From Amanita rubescens (Eukaryota; Basidiomycota; Agaricomycetes; Agaricales; Amanitaceae), in NCBI GenBank assembly GCA_015039365.1, contig WION01000042.1, forward strand, positions 186,001-250,000: a DNA stretch of 64,000 nucleotides, written 5' to 3'. Made by a program: the position numbers and the translations under genes. Positions 37,101 to 44,896 of this stretch are shown here, one piece after another. The notes under the pieces were generated by a model. The model worked only from the letters and a program-made list of their open reading frames with translations. It searched no databases and had not been told where the DNA came from. The stretch's first letter is position 1. Each line of letters begins with the position of its first letter.

Positions 37101-40100
37101 AAAGATGAGTGACGTTTGGAGCAAATTAGCAGCTAAGAATGCGAGTAAACATAGTAACGCAGCGTATGCGCGAAAACAGGCTGCGTTATACCATGCACTT
37201 GCGGAGGATTGCAGGAAAACGTATAACAAAGCAATTGGTCTACAGGTCGTTGTACACAAATCTAGTTCAAACGTAAGTCCCCTCCTGTAGCCATAATCAT
37301 CGTGTCTTACGATAGCCGTTCTAGACGTCTACTTAGCATTGGATATCCGCTCGTCCATACGTCCATACATGGTAAGCTTTATAGATGATTTTGGACGTAC
37401 ACTAATCTTCTTACTAGACTGTTTGTATCGTAGTAGATAACCTACTCAATTATGTTTGCTAACAAGGGCCACTCTGTGTCGTGCCTCCAGAGATCCTCAA
37501 CAAATAGGAACGTGTCTAGAGATATACAACAGCGCGTATGTTACATTTTAAATATAGATCAAGACGTCCGTCGTTCACATCAAATACTCCTACCCTGTTG
37601 AATTCGACTCTCCCCGCCCTCCTCCTGCGTTCGTCTCTGCCTGTTCGTCTCCCCGTGTTCCTTACCTCATTCGCATCATTCGATGTTTGTTCCCCCCATC
37701 TTGCCTTGCAATTGCAATGATATCGTGCCTTCTAACCGCCTACACCTCTCATTCACGTCGAGCGATCGATTCCGCCAGCTCTTGCCAACGCTTGCCCATC
37801 CCTCTGACCTCTCCGTGCCTGGGAAGACGTGAAGCACGTATTTTGTTCGACCATCCTCAAAACCGCGCACCGTCCAGCGGTCTTCACCCGTAGTATGCGT
37901 TTTCGATCCCCCCCTCCTCAAGGTTAGTAATATCAGCCGACGAACAACAACGATTCACTCACATTATGACCCAATCAACATTCCGTTCGTTGTCCAACGC
38001 ATCCCGTGCATCGCTCGCGTATTTTGTCAATGCCAGGTAAGTCTTTTCCAGCGCCTCCTGCTCTTCTGACTGTGGCAGTTCCAATTCAGCATTACTCGTT
38101 TTGAGGGCGAAAATTCGTGGTCGTGATTCGTTTGACGTGGGAGCTTGGAGGGCGCGAGTGATATGGAAAGACAGGAGAAGTGGAATGCGGCTGGGAATGC
38201 TGGACCGGAAGCGGGCTGGAGTGAGCATTGATGCGAGTGGTAGAATCGACAGGATGCGACTGAGGGTGCTGGAAGCGGCTCTTGGTGCGAGGGTTGGTGC
38301 AGCGCCAGCTTCTTTCTTGCAGCGCGCGTCGGTGCGTTTTTTTTCACCTCAAAGCCTCACAAGACTTCATTCATTCTGTAAACTCTATATTTGCTGACCA
38401 CCAGATGCACGTCACGCCCAGCCACCGACACTGCAGTGCGCGTCGACTATACTCTGGTGCGTTGTTGCGCACATTTCACTCCAAGCCTCACAAGAGTACT
38501 AACCCGCCTACTATAGACTTTGACTTTGTATTCGCTGCCCACCATAGCCCATCACGCGCCGTTCTCAAGTTCAGCTGCCAACGTTGCACGTCGACCATAA
38601 GTGGAAGTTCGACTTCATGTGGTGCGTCTTTGCGACCCATTCTACCCCAAAGCCTCACAAGACTTACGCTATGTCACATGTTCTCTAGACTTGGATTCGC
38701 TCCCTATCATAATAGCAACCGTTACGCGCTGTTCTCAACGCAAATTCAACTTTGTCCTTCCCAGCTCATGTCACGATGAGGTATGATTCTACTACACAGT
38801 TCCTCATACCGCTCTGATTTACCTGTCATAGACAACATCGTGTGTGTGTTGGTAGACTTTTTTCGGTAAGTTTATGTGCATTCATTTCTCCCACGTACCG
38901 TTTGTTTTTTGATAGAATTTTATAGACTGGACTTCATCGTGTGAACTTGCAGCAGAGTTTTCTCTGGCGCCTTTACCGATAGACTTGCAAAGACTTTCAT
39001 AGACTGACTCATTTCTTCCACGTACCATTCATTTACTTCTGATAGAATTTCATAGCCTGAATGTAGTGGACTTGATAGATTTAAATCTAGTAGGATTCAC
39101 TTTTTTCACTAATAGACTGAATCTATCGGTGTGAGGTTTCTCACGTAGACTTAAAGCTACGAACTGCAATGCCCGGCTAGACGCCGTTATTAGTAAACAA
39201 AAAGAAAATAATGAAAACCCCATACCTGAAACTTCGGCAGCCTCTACTCTGCCAGTATTCACTCCTATCGCCATTCCTATCCATCCTGGCCCTTCACGAC
39301 AATCTTCTCTTGAAGAAGTACATCCGCAAGCAATGGAAGAAGCCATTAAGAGAGTCTCGACTCCCGAGACTCGAAATACGCTCAAACGAGTTCAACTGGC
39401 TCGTTCTGAAGCATGTCCAAGCTCTGCGAAGTCGGACAGTCATCCTGAAACCCCGGGACTCATTAAGAGTCCCCCGAATATTCCTCACAAGCCCACACAG
39501 GCTCGAAGACCTGTATCCGTCAAGCCTGCCCCGGAGAAGGCTTTGCCCATCTCCCGGCCTTCGCCCAGTGTACCCGCCAAGGCTCGAGAACAGTCTAAGC
39601 AGACCGTTCTCAATAACAGAGAGTCCCCAAAGGGAAACTCCCGTATCGGCATCAAGTCTTCTGGCCGAATTATCTCGGCTCCCCTTCCGAAACGTCGGAA
39701 CGTCGAGAAGCCACCTGTTGGAAAGGCAGAAGTCAACCCTACGAAAGGAACGAGTGCAGTTAAGCACCTACCTGCGCCCAAGACAGCCTCCTTGCTGTCG
39801 AAACCCTCGCCCGTCATTGTATCCTCAACTCGGGCTCCTCCTACTCGTCCTTCCAATGACAAGGCTTCGCCACCTTTCCCTGTAATCTCGAAACGACGCG
39901 CATCGAGCGTCGTAAGTACGAATCATGTAGTAAATAGTAATACTACACACCGTTTGACGGAGACCCTCTCTCGGGTCTCCAATGGATCTACTTCAACACT
40001 GATTGGTGAAATTTCATCTTCTCCCGTTGCGGGAGAAGCCTCACAAATTGTTGAAACCAAGGGAGGACTATCTCAGTCCTCCGGAATCTGTGAGCGCTCC

Positions 40101-42200
40101 GTCGAGTGCTCTAATCAATCCCAAACACTCGCTGGCGCACAAACCCAAACTACTTCATTTTCGAATGAAATGGGGGAGAAACGGCGGATCTGCGATGCCA
40201 TCGTTAATAATAAGATCAATAGAAGTGAAGATGACGCACCTAAACTTGCAACAGCAGCTTCCACGCTGCTACTCTCCGCTTCCGTTCCCTCATACATCCG
40301 CTCTGCACCAACAACATCCGCTCGTCCATCTTCGGACGAGCCTTCACCACCTGTTGAGGTGGTACCCAGACGACATATCCTAAATGTCGTCAATAAGAAA
40401 TCATCGGCGAGTGAACAACTACACTCACCTTATCCTGGGACTGCTCGAAGACAGTCACAACATACCTTAACTCCTTCGAGGAATGAAGGAGGACAGCTCG
40501 CGAGAGCTGCTGCATATATTCGGGAGCGTATGAATCGACGCTCCCTCACCTGTAACGAATCCGTTCGTCGAAGCCCCAAAGGTCCACCTGACAAGGTTGT
40601 TGAGCCCGAATCCGATTCTAGACGACTGAACACACGAGTCGTCAATAAAGAGACAGAAACGAGCGTAACTGTACGCTCACCTGAACCCGAAGGTTTGGAG
40701 CCTTCTCCTATACGATCCGAAGCTGCTCTTCAACAGCCCGAGATCCGGAGAGCCAACGAGCTCTCCCTTTCAAGATATTCGGATTCCATCTCGCAGTGTC
40801 CCAAACTTGCGTGCAACGTTCCCACTGACAATGTACGGGAAAGTTGCTCAGAACGGCACGTTAAGGCCGTTAACGACAAAGAGCTTGTCGAAGAAGCCCT
40901 TTATACCCGCGAACTGTCCGACGAAACAGGAATACGACAGCTAGATCAGCCTGCTGTCAATAATAACGGAATGAGTGTGAATCCACACTCACCTGTACCC
41001 AACACGGCCCACACGCCGTTCTATTCGTCTGCGTCCGCCTACCCTACGCAGGCCTCTCCACCGTTCCAGCCGAGACCAGGCTTGCTTGACTTGCATCGGC
41101 TGGTCCATCCATTCACACAGCCGAGTCTTAATCTCGACTGGCTTCTTACATCCCGACGACGTTCCTGTGATGTCGTCAATACATCAATCAACCCGGAGAG
41201 CGCAATCTTACGCTCACCTGAATCAAAAGCCGAAAGCAACGAGCCTTCCCCCATCTTATCCAAGACCGGGAGAACTCTGCAATCCGGCCCCTCATCCCCT
41301 CAAGATGCTTCACGGCAATCCAATGGAGCAGTAACTAGACAGCGCGACCTATGCGCTATCAACAACGTGAAAACGAGTACAATTTGGTACTCAACTGATT
41401 CTCCTGTGGTCCCTCTGCCGCGTTCACCTATACCAGCCGATTTCAAGCTGGTTCCCCTGTTCCTTCAGCTGAGTGTCGACCAGCTCCAACAAAAGCCCTC
41501 GGAGCTTCCTGTCTCAGGACTCGGAAGCTCCCAACGACGTCCTATGGATATCGTTAATGCCAATTTCGGCTTGAGTACGAGCCAGTACTCACCTCGGCCC
41601 ATGGTAGTACTCATACCACATATACCCAAACACACCTGCCAAGCTGTCGTTCTTGCCCCTGGCTGTAGTCTTGACATGTTGTCGAGAATGACGCGGGTCC
41701 TCAGTGTCATTACCTTCCACGCGATCCGCAATCACGAGACCGAAGAGACGGAGTACACAATCATCCACGAGTACATCGAGGACGACGAGTCTCCCACTTC
41801 AGCCTCTCCTTATGCCTATGTCGACGTCAAGACCACAACGAACGCGCTACCCTCACTTCCGCCCGAGCTTTCGTGGTGGGCGGAAACTCCTGGTTCTGCG
41901 TGCGTTGAACGCATTTGGCGCGCCCGCTGTAAACCGCCCAATGTAGCGGTCAACCGGAGACGACTTGAAAGCTACTTCGTCGTCAGTAAGACAATCAATA
42001 CGGGTGACGAACACTCACCCTTATATCGGGCAGTACAAATACTGCCCATACCGTCCAATCTTCTTCGCATCAACCACCTGAGACCGCGACGACTGTCAGA
42101 TGTCATCTCCCGATTCACGAGCGTTCCCGCGATATCTTCACGTTATCGCCGTTCCCTCGTCTCGTTCGTCGCTCGGCCTCTTGTGGCAATTGCGAATTGA
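16176..42200 (+). CDS. ~1,714-aa modular ORF of LTR element (split by KDZ)
   Basis: The frame runs 16176-18302 and resumes at 39183 in phase once the KDZ transposon and one copy of its duplication are removed (EKRRTLD joined to AVISKQKENN), ending at 42200. The two parts are 709 and 1,005 codons. The protein is rich in Ser, Pro, Thr and Arg and looks disordered. It is built from recurring, diverged modules: an (E/K)RR...(V/I)VN(N/K)K-type core, then an acidic/Ser segment, then Pro-rich spacers. Cores lie near 17250, 18000, 39185, 39900, 40200, 40390, 40640, 41170, 41555 and 41970. No catalytic domain is recognisable. The DNA is packed with short inverted repeats, so part of the repetitiveness may reflect RNA structure rather than protein function. 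More than 5 kb without a stop argues for translation. Function unknown. Confidence 0.6.
18318..18800. repeat. KDZ left subterminal repeats
   Basis: The word AAGTCTA/TAGACTT and variants occurs about ten times. A unit of about 100-112 bp is tandemly duplicated (18541-18637 and 18639-18750; each starts GAAAATATTCTAACGG and ends GTGGTAGACTTAC). These are probable transposase-binding sites; matching TAGACT words cluster at the right end (38850-39160). Confidence 0.75.
18851..20583 (-). CDS. KDZ passenger gene A, hypothetical, 5 exons
   Basis: ATG at 20583, stop at 18851. Exons 20583-20239, 20192-19900, 19845-19708, 19660-19551 and 19497-18851 join in frame to 510 aa; the four introns are 46-54 nt with GTA(A/C)GT-type donors and CAG acceptors. 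The N-terminus is Thr/Pro-rich. The middle is a globular-looking region with WVLDNVYPAFAKHFN, VDWFQNHTYSKER and GWDWGGHGDMVYFTMGAY. The C-terminal 200 aa are low complexity and end in two copies of an ARVTKRK segment followed by PPKKRK, a likely nuclear localisation signal. It lies at the left end of the transposon, pointing outward. I know of no biochemical role. Nuclear localisation would fit a DNA-binding accessory. Confidence 0.75.
20584..21455. promoter_or_regulatory. divergent promoter region between KDZ genes A and B
   Basis: About 870 bp between the divergent starts of genes A (minus) and B (plus). The plus-strand frames are short and unconvincing. A pyrimidine-rich stretch (CCTCCCACTCTTTTATCATCC) at about 21093 precedes gene B. 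No distinct TATA box was identified. Confidence 0.35.
22995..23425 (-). repeat. gypsy 3' LTR
   Basis: 431 bp, matched by 31067-31497. Contains four short direct repeats of the type ATGTGATAA (about 23230-23320). Confidence 0.95.
23426..23437 (-). promoter_or_regulatory. gypsy polypurine tract
   Basis: On the element's sense strand GGAGAAGGGCTA lies immediately 5' of the 3' LTR, the expected plus-strand primer position. Confidence 0.7.
23485..25695 (-). CDS. third ORF of gypsy element (env position), 736 aa
   Basis: It starts with ATG at 25695, 56 nt before the end of pol and in the +1 frame relative to pol. Acidic Pro/Ser-rich N-terminus (about 1-130), an Ala-rich helical segment (about 190-225), a globular aromatic-rich middle (about 300-520, including RRAFYRIWTLFTSWTF and LMIWNNIHWFCDLRGD), then CYMCGGPHHTTEHH, a CX2CX4H zinc-knuckle-like motif in which the last ligand would be His. 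Next is PPPAY (23913-23927), a classical late-domain/WW-binding motif, and an Arg-rich tail. There is no clear signal peptide or transmembrane anchor, so it does not look like an envelope. The layout is rather that of a second Gag-like or nucleic-acid-binding protein. Its position suggests expression by reinitiation or a separate transcript. Confidence 0.8.
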   Translation of the reverse strand: MESQQLSPLLVNHENAVLETMSSPINNLSAAATPAASTVVEEAIPPTPSREESPTPLPIPPPICMLHYTSIGTEWFPIIPSDEEFIPRDEDSLSSDSSYTFPPSNASTIEELMRNVTDMGNAIPSNTPVPLEMQEMVAQVFATRDQMVITYARGPRPDTTPEDIRIMREGLLMFNTTAFTMGIPPIDEELVNNYLERARTIAATNAATTAAISAAANAVAAELDVVTANAITDDEINERLVNPISIPIAFPEDTPSPRPLYTPLDLMRETYTRSMSPAPRLPAEGPIPRFLFQHASVNDDNFNVPPPDIPTIDVILTHYAIPSFVDPIIRRAFYRIWTLFTSWTFANNYLFILNRYVRPDLMALVNVIINLTRRFREPQYNRWITLMIWNNIHWFCDLRGDVYLEEAVRLTTAGHRHHFIQPTRQPALDTGMAWMHGRPVFPRTPVNATFERIRTLSDRLNPMMTPDGWDVTILRQLQTTINNLVWRHDRNPNRPNTNNEYQDAAVIALQTGHTIEGHDVPIPENPTRRTIFHLHGPDPSAERLVSFEPNNLAFDGEDIPGTQGCYMCGGPHHTTEHHQRREIRRGPVHEETPPPAYLDAVFQPPLPTPFEQIPERRMAAASPVTSIDSAQLEQGEPSPLIERRRRGTNTRPPSNRFTTNSTGPPPSRRNLGNRRGQSIRGQSTRPVATMTASNTREERPTLQERLTDNRRRRRHPWRGNEDSYTYDSDAEHNRDT
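25640..29226 (-). CDS. gypsy Pol polyprotein (PR-RT-RH-IN-chromodomain)
   Basis: The frame opens at the gag stop and is entered by a -1 shift (see 29230-29236). Protease active site DSGAQGKFVD lies at about 29065-29040. Reverse transcriptase with VVYIDDMLIYG; RNase H ending in EHVPGSKLIQADALSRRP; integrase zinc domain (GHPGRLKTLELIRRDYYW...CALCQ) and a DDE core at SMDFITD, SDRGPQF and GESERLNQE. A C-terminal chromodomain includes FLVKWKGYPTSDNSWE. All catalytic motifs I looked for are present. The final codons overlap the third ORF. Confidence 0.95.
29227..31029 (-). CDS. gypsy Gag with long N-terminal extension
   Basis: From ATG 30240 the frame encodes a typical Gag: a retrotransposon-gag domain (FIMYHIDGNAQQWRD, FIKELKEDWGQ, INQYIARVDRDINL), then a CCHC knuckle CYGCGKTGHLISDC, a Gly/Arg/Lys-rich region and an acidic tail. 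The same frame stays open for about 263 codons upstream, to 31029, with no ATG. That extension is not random: it has two Trp/Tyr-rich segments (KRENGWCYTASGKP, GSRRWYATESETGEEP) and an acidic linker. So either translation starts at a non-AUG codon or a start codon is spliced on. The gag stop TAG (29227-29229) follows directly after the frameshift heptamer. Confidence 0.8.
   Translation of the reverse strand, partial: RSHLPSFTIAPRQSKSTPPNNAKRNPLNHLYYLDEHSIHWDKRENGWCYTASGKPVPGHQFWVKQKLGRPPNQSFPFEGGLYLNERKLAFHEGSRRWYATESETGEEPYFIRDEYFEGEPFIGGKEELTRTALQRWKKANEPETLTTSQETPVASPHVHYRESAEPSGESDKEDDKDPFSEQEKEEESQDKLEYAPGTEDVVIPTVEQRVEDETSAQLIASLSLVTESKLEATRPAPLPPVTFPYLFTPPINPLPSRKGKERDMSGSGPRTEPRSDLPKIKPPKPFEGDRKYLNPFIAKAELFMKMNKMTDAQDKIQFIMYHIDGNAQQWRDNKITEYDSETTKYADYDTFIKELKEDWGQVDEAGLAMHRLLTWRKLPKQSINQYIARVDRDINLAKITDDTTKCHLLVLGLPNTLREKLRLGGAPTTYKSLRTRILDIEVANTLFSTFGQVKEFDDKMEVDEAILELNQQARRMQIAETSMEWVKTAVCYGCGKTGHLISDCPNPKKKRQNLGNSRGRAAPRGQFRGKPRGRNNNRNKGKGKGKRIRALDADSDEDNSGSSSEEPDSENDEDQRIAVIREMAKTLPRSARRKLNKKGF
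29230..29236 (-). promoter_or_regulatory. -1 ribosomal frameshift heptamer GGGTTTT
   Basis: On the sense strand gag ends AAG GGT TTT TAG. GGGTTTT fits the X XXY YYZ slippery rule in the gag frame, and slipping back one base reads TTA GAA CGA, which is exactly the pol frame. Confidence 0.75.
31067..31497 (-). repeat. gypsy 5' LTR
   Basis: 431 bp partner of 22995-23425. The duplicated ACCTT follows at 31498-31502. Confidence 0.95.
32238..32245 (+). promoter_or_regulatory. TATA box of KDZ gene C
   Basis: TATAAAAG lies about 60 nt upstream of the ATG at 32307, between the end of gene B and gene C. Confidence 0.55.
32307..33452 (+). CDS. KDZ passenger gene C, hypothetical, 3 exons
   Basis: Exons 32307-32573, 32630-33142 and 33195-33452 join to 345 aa. 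Intron 1 is GT-AG (GTAAGT), intron 2 is GC-AG (CAG|GCAAGT...TTAG). The N-terminal third holds spaced cysteines (ACPNRREDC, FLCLGL, CITCSG), which could bind zinc. The middle (about 140 aa) is an extreme Ser/Pro linker. The C-terminal 85 aa are globular (GGIWDSLPWGTSIIVHHPRE). It sits between gene B and the transposase in the same orientation. No family is recognised. Confidence 0.7.
33877..37336 (+). CDS. KDZ transposase with CxC2 cluster
   Basis: Ten exons: 33877-34119, 34170-34757, 34809-35008, 35058-35417, 35466-35857, 35905-36081, 36126-36273, 36321-36946, 36998-37272 and 37325-37336. They join in one frame to about 1,006 aa; all introns are 44-52 nt. An N-terminal Cys cluster (LCRCGSRDALYYCRDC, HCRACILSAHSHLPFH, W..YF, LGHDIGRCPNH; residues about 115-185) matches the CxC2 module associated with KDZ transposases. 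The VPDRYREFLRVERVWRHL linker precedes the RNase-H-like core, with MFSYDIWCQYSINIQKRF, PKMHIKNHLSSCQ and GENIEGGWAEQNQAAGSTKE, then HDTLDDFFGFWNW and a helical C-terminus. It catalyses excision and integration of the element. The last intron and four-codon exon are the least certain part. Confidence 0.9.
37676..38228 (-). CDS. KDZ passenger gene D, small hypothetical, 2 exons
   Basis: Exons 38228-37963 and 37916-37676 with a 46-nt intron (GTGAGT...TTGAG) join to 168 aa. It contains an acidic helix (LPQSEEQEALEKTYLALTKY) and a basic C-terminal half (RRLEGTISLQLQGK). It faces the transposase gene tail to tail, about 340 bp away. The start could be further upstream. Not recognised. Confidence 0.5.
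38340..38780 (+). repeat. diverged tandem repeats near KDZ right end
   Basis: Three units of roughly 130-170 bp share AAGCCTCACAAGA(C/G)T followed by CTATA and (T/G)CTG(A/C)CCACCA-type words (units start near 38345, 38478 and 38650). No coding signal is convincing. Confidence 0.55.
38845..39160. repeat. KDZ right subterminal repeats and inverted repeat
   Basis: TAGACT-type words recur at least six times. The terminal 50 bp are the complement of the left end (core GTAGACTTAAAGCTAC ending at 39160). Confidence 0.75.
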
Positions 42201-44397
42201 TTCGGAGGGCTAATCTCGAGCCCTCCACACATGTAAATCTGTAATTTATGAAAATATATATCAGCAAAATGAATGCTATCAAGTTATGAACTTACAACTC
42301 ACCTACTTAATCAAATTACTCGGAAGGAGACTCCCTGAGAGTCTCCATGCTTAATTATAACCCTTCCTTTTGTAAAAAGGGAAGAAACTCGTGGCGAGTC
42401 GTATTAGATTCGTCCGAGCCTAAAAAACGGAGAGTTACAACGAACTCTGACTTACCATCGAGTCCTCCCCGTCCATCCGTTTGACACCGCGTCCTCGGGA
42501 ATACCTCCTGGCCCTCGTTCGTTCCAATACGCGAGAGGGCGACGCATAGTCCTACCCTCGAGACCGACAATTGTCCAGGTCTCAAACACAAACCCTGGAG
42601 AGAACTCGTACTGAGTCCTCTCCCCTTATCGTCCGACGAACCGGAATAATCGCATCTATACGACGCGGTTAATATGAATCAAAACAAGTAGAAAACGAGA
42701 ACGTACCTGCTCCCGAAGCTGCCTTCTCGCAGCCATTCCCCGTCTACCTCGTCTACTACTTCTCCCGGCCGTAAACCACCTATAACGGACAAAAGACAAC
42801 GCGACATTTACGTCGTCAGTAAATCATAACCCTCGGGTATAGCAAACTTACCTATACCCTCAACATCACACGGGAACTCAAACGAGAGTTCCCTCCATCA
42901 ATCCATACGCCCGTTTTTCCCTTTCTCTTGAAGGGGAAGAGACGCTGGGCGTGTTAGTTAAGATCAATCGTTCAAAACAATGGAGAGCTCAAACGAACTC
43001 TCCGAATGCTTACAATTGGGATTCGAACGAATCCCTCCCTCTCGCCTATCGTTCATTGACAAGAAAATCGATAGGAACTTGCTGCTGAGTCCTACGAGTC
43101 GATAAGATGAAGCTGAAAGAATAAGTCAGCGAGAAACGAAGAAATGAAAAGGAAAGAATATACCTTTCCCGGAGCCCTCGTTCCATATCGTTCTCCTGCA
43201 TCCCTCCTCGCATCCCATCAGCTCCCTCTTCATCGATAACGTCAAACGGGCCGCTCCTGGCCCCGTTCCCCCCTGTCGAAATGCGCGAGAGGCCAAGCCC
43301 TCGCTATCAGCCGGTTACACGCGTCTACACCTGATGCTAGTCAGCCACGTCGACAGGAAAGATATCAGGCACTTACCTGGCATCTGCACCATTCCCTTCT
43401 CCCCAAAGCACGTCGTGTGGGGGAGAATCCCATCTGTTATCCCGGGACCATGTTTATCTGGTCCCTATTCCCCATTTCCTATCCCTCGAAATCGGTTGCC
43501 GTTCAGCGTTGAAGTTCCATCACGCTAGCCCAGCAATCATATCAGCAAACCGAACGGAACGAAAGGAAGAAACGAAAGAAGAGACTTGAAGAGACGCACC
43601 ATATGCCCTAGCTTCTGTCCCCTCACGGCCGTCTCATCTTCCTTCTCCCTCTCCTCTCGATCTTCACCGGGATAGTACACAGCTCTTGAAGCCGTACTGG
43701 ATTCTCGGCGAGCTCCTGGACTCGGAGCTCCCTCCCGCTTGGATTATTGCTAGGAGCCCCTAGCGATAAACGGATTTGACGCGTCTTGCGCGTGTCACAT
43801 GACCACCGGATACCGGCCACTCCCCTTCAGCCGGTACCAACCTCCTCACGTCGAAAGCCTCTGGAGCGATCCCGCCTCAACCGTTTGGCTTCAAACTTCA
43901 CACATGCGATGCTCTCACCATAAGCATCATGCCCAAGTCATCGGAACCCTCCTCAGCAACGCCCAGCCCAGCGCAATTCATTTTGACGCATCTGCCTCAG
44001 CCTGCGGTCACATTCGCGTGACTACCTTCCATACTCGGAAGGTACGCCGAATTTCGACGCGCCCAGACGTCGAATGCTCTACAGGCCCGAGCTCCAAGTG
44101 AACAGCATCGCAGATGTTCGCTTTTATCGGGGATACATTCTATCCATTATCCCCTACACCCTCGGAGAGAAATTCGATTTTTACTTCGGTGAAATCATTA
44201 TTCTCTCCCCTTTATCCACTTTCCCAAGCAAGTTTGCATATGCAAACCTCTCCCGTATATTTCTATACTTCGCCAATGACCCTTGGCGAGTGGGGGAGGA
44301 TGTGACAAGTGTTTAACACCTCACGAAGATCTTAAGACACAATTTCGAAGATACACAACACTTGTATCATCATTTCTTAAGATTGCAATGCAATCTT
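42201..44397 (+). other. 3' non-coding part of hairpin-rich element
   Basis: The same hairpin-and-module pattern continues beyond the ORF stop. Examples are GGAGGGCT/AGCCCTCC (42205-42227), GGAGACTC/GAGTCTCC at about 42327, GGGAACTC/GAGTTCCC (42870-42892), GGGATTCG/CGAATCCC at about 43018 and a GTCGTCAGTAA module core at 42811. No ORF is convincing. A near copy of the polypurine tract (GTGGGGGAGGATGTGAC) occurs at about 44290. Confidence 0.6.
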
Positions 44398-44408
44398 GTG
44401 GGGGAGGA
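44398..44408 (+). promoter_or_regulatory. polypurine tract of hairpin-rich element
   Basis: GTGGGGGAGGA directly abuts the TG of the 3' LTR. Confidence 0.75.
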
Positions 44409-44728
44409 TGTAACGGGGCTACTATGTAGCTCTCGTACATATTCATCAAGACCTTCATCAAGATGGGAGATCCCCTTGGGATCTCCGAATACAAGGATGG
44501 GAGTTATCCATTAACTCCCTTGTAGATAGATTTCCCCTATTCTCGTAGATAGTTATGTTATGGTACATATATAGTAGGTTGTCACACTTTGTGACACATC
44601 ATCTTACACCTTACTTTACCCCACTCGCGTACACCGCACGGTATCACATATACACGTTGATTCAGTGCAAGACGCAAGGGGTGATTAAGTTGGAACCTTA
44701 TTAGGTTCCTTTCAGTAAGAACGTTACA
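44409..44728 (+). repeat. 3' LTR of hairpin-rich element
   Basis: 320 bp, apparently the same sequence as 15584-15903; followed by the duplicated GCTTC (44729-44733), after which Ngaro gag resumes. Confidence 0.9.
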
Positions 44729-44896
44729 GCTTCGAGATTTACCTCGAGTATGACATCCGGGTACGATACGCGTATATACACCGTCCTAACACCTTCTTGC
44801 CCTCCATGTGGCACGATCCTCTCTATCAGGCTGTCCTGGAGGAGTATTACTTCAAGCAGCTCGTGGATCGCCCGTTGTCCAGACCATCCTATACGG

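Larger units (their letters stand above)
18303..39175 (+). mobile_element. KDZ-type DNA transposon with five genes
   Basis: Flanked by GCTAGAC on both sides (18296-18302, 39176-39182; an eighth base is C on one side and G on the other), consistent with the 8-bp duplication of KDZ elements. Inverted repeats start 15 bp inside each end: GTAGCTTTAAGTCTAC at 18318 and its complement ending at 39160, continuing for about 50 bp with mismatches. Excision restores the frame of the surrounding modular ORF. It carries a spliced KDZ transposase and four further genes. Native size is about 12.4 kb after removing the gypsy element inserted in one gene. Confidence 0.9.
15584..44728 (+). mobile_element. hairpin-rich LTR element without pol (LARD-like)
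   Basis: Bounded by 320-bp direct repeats (15584-15903, 44409-44728; no difference seen by eye) with TGTAACG...CGTTACA ends and a perfect 5-bp duplication GCTTC (15579-15583, 44729-44733). A purine-rich tract GTGGGGGAGGA directly before the right LTR sets the orientation as plus. Without the KDZ insert it is about 8.3 kb. It has no gag, protease, integrase or reverse transcriptase; instead it has one very long modular ORF and hundreds of bases of non-coding DNA. Short hairpins with stems of about 6-9 bp recur throughout the LTRs and the interior. It must depend on another LTR retrotransposon for mobility. Confidence 0.85.

Noticed and set aside
18318..39160. KDZ ends placed directly at GTAGCTTTAAG with a 6-bp duplication GCACTG/GAACTG
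   Set aside because: Only a partial match. Moving both ends out by 15 bp gives GCTAGAC on both sides and restores the modular ORF frame.
15584..44728. Interpretation as one 29-kb giant retrotransposon
   Set aside because: The KDZ transposon inside has its own ends and target duplication, so the native LTR element is only about 8.3 kb.
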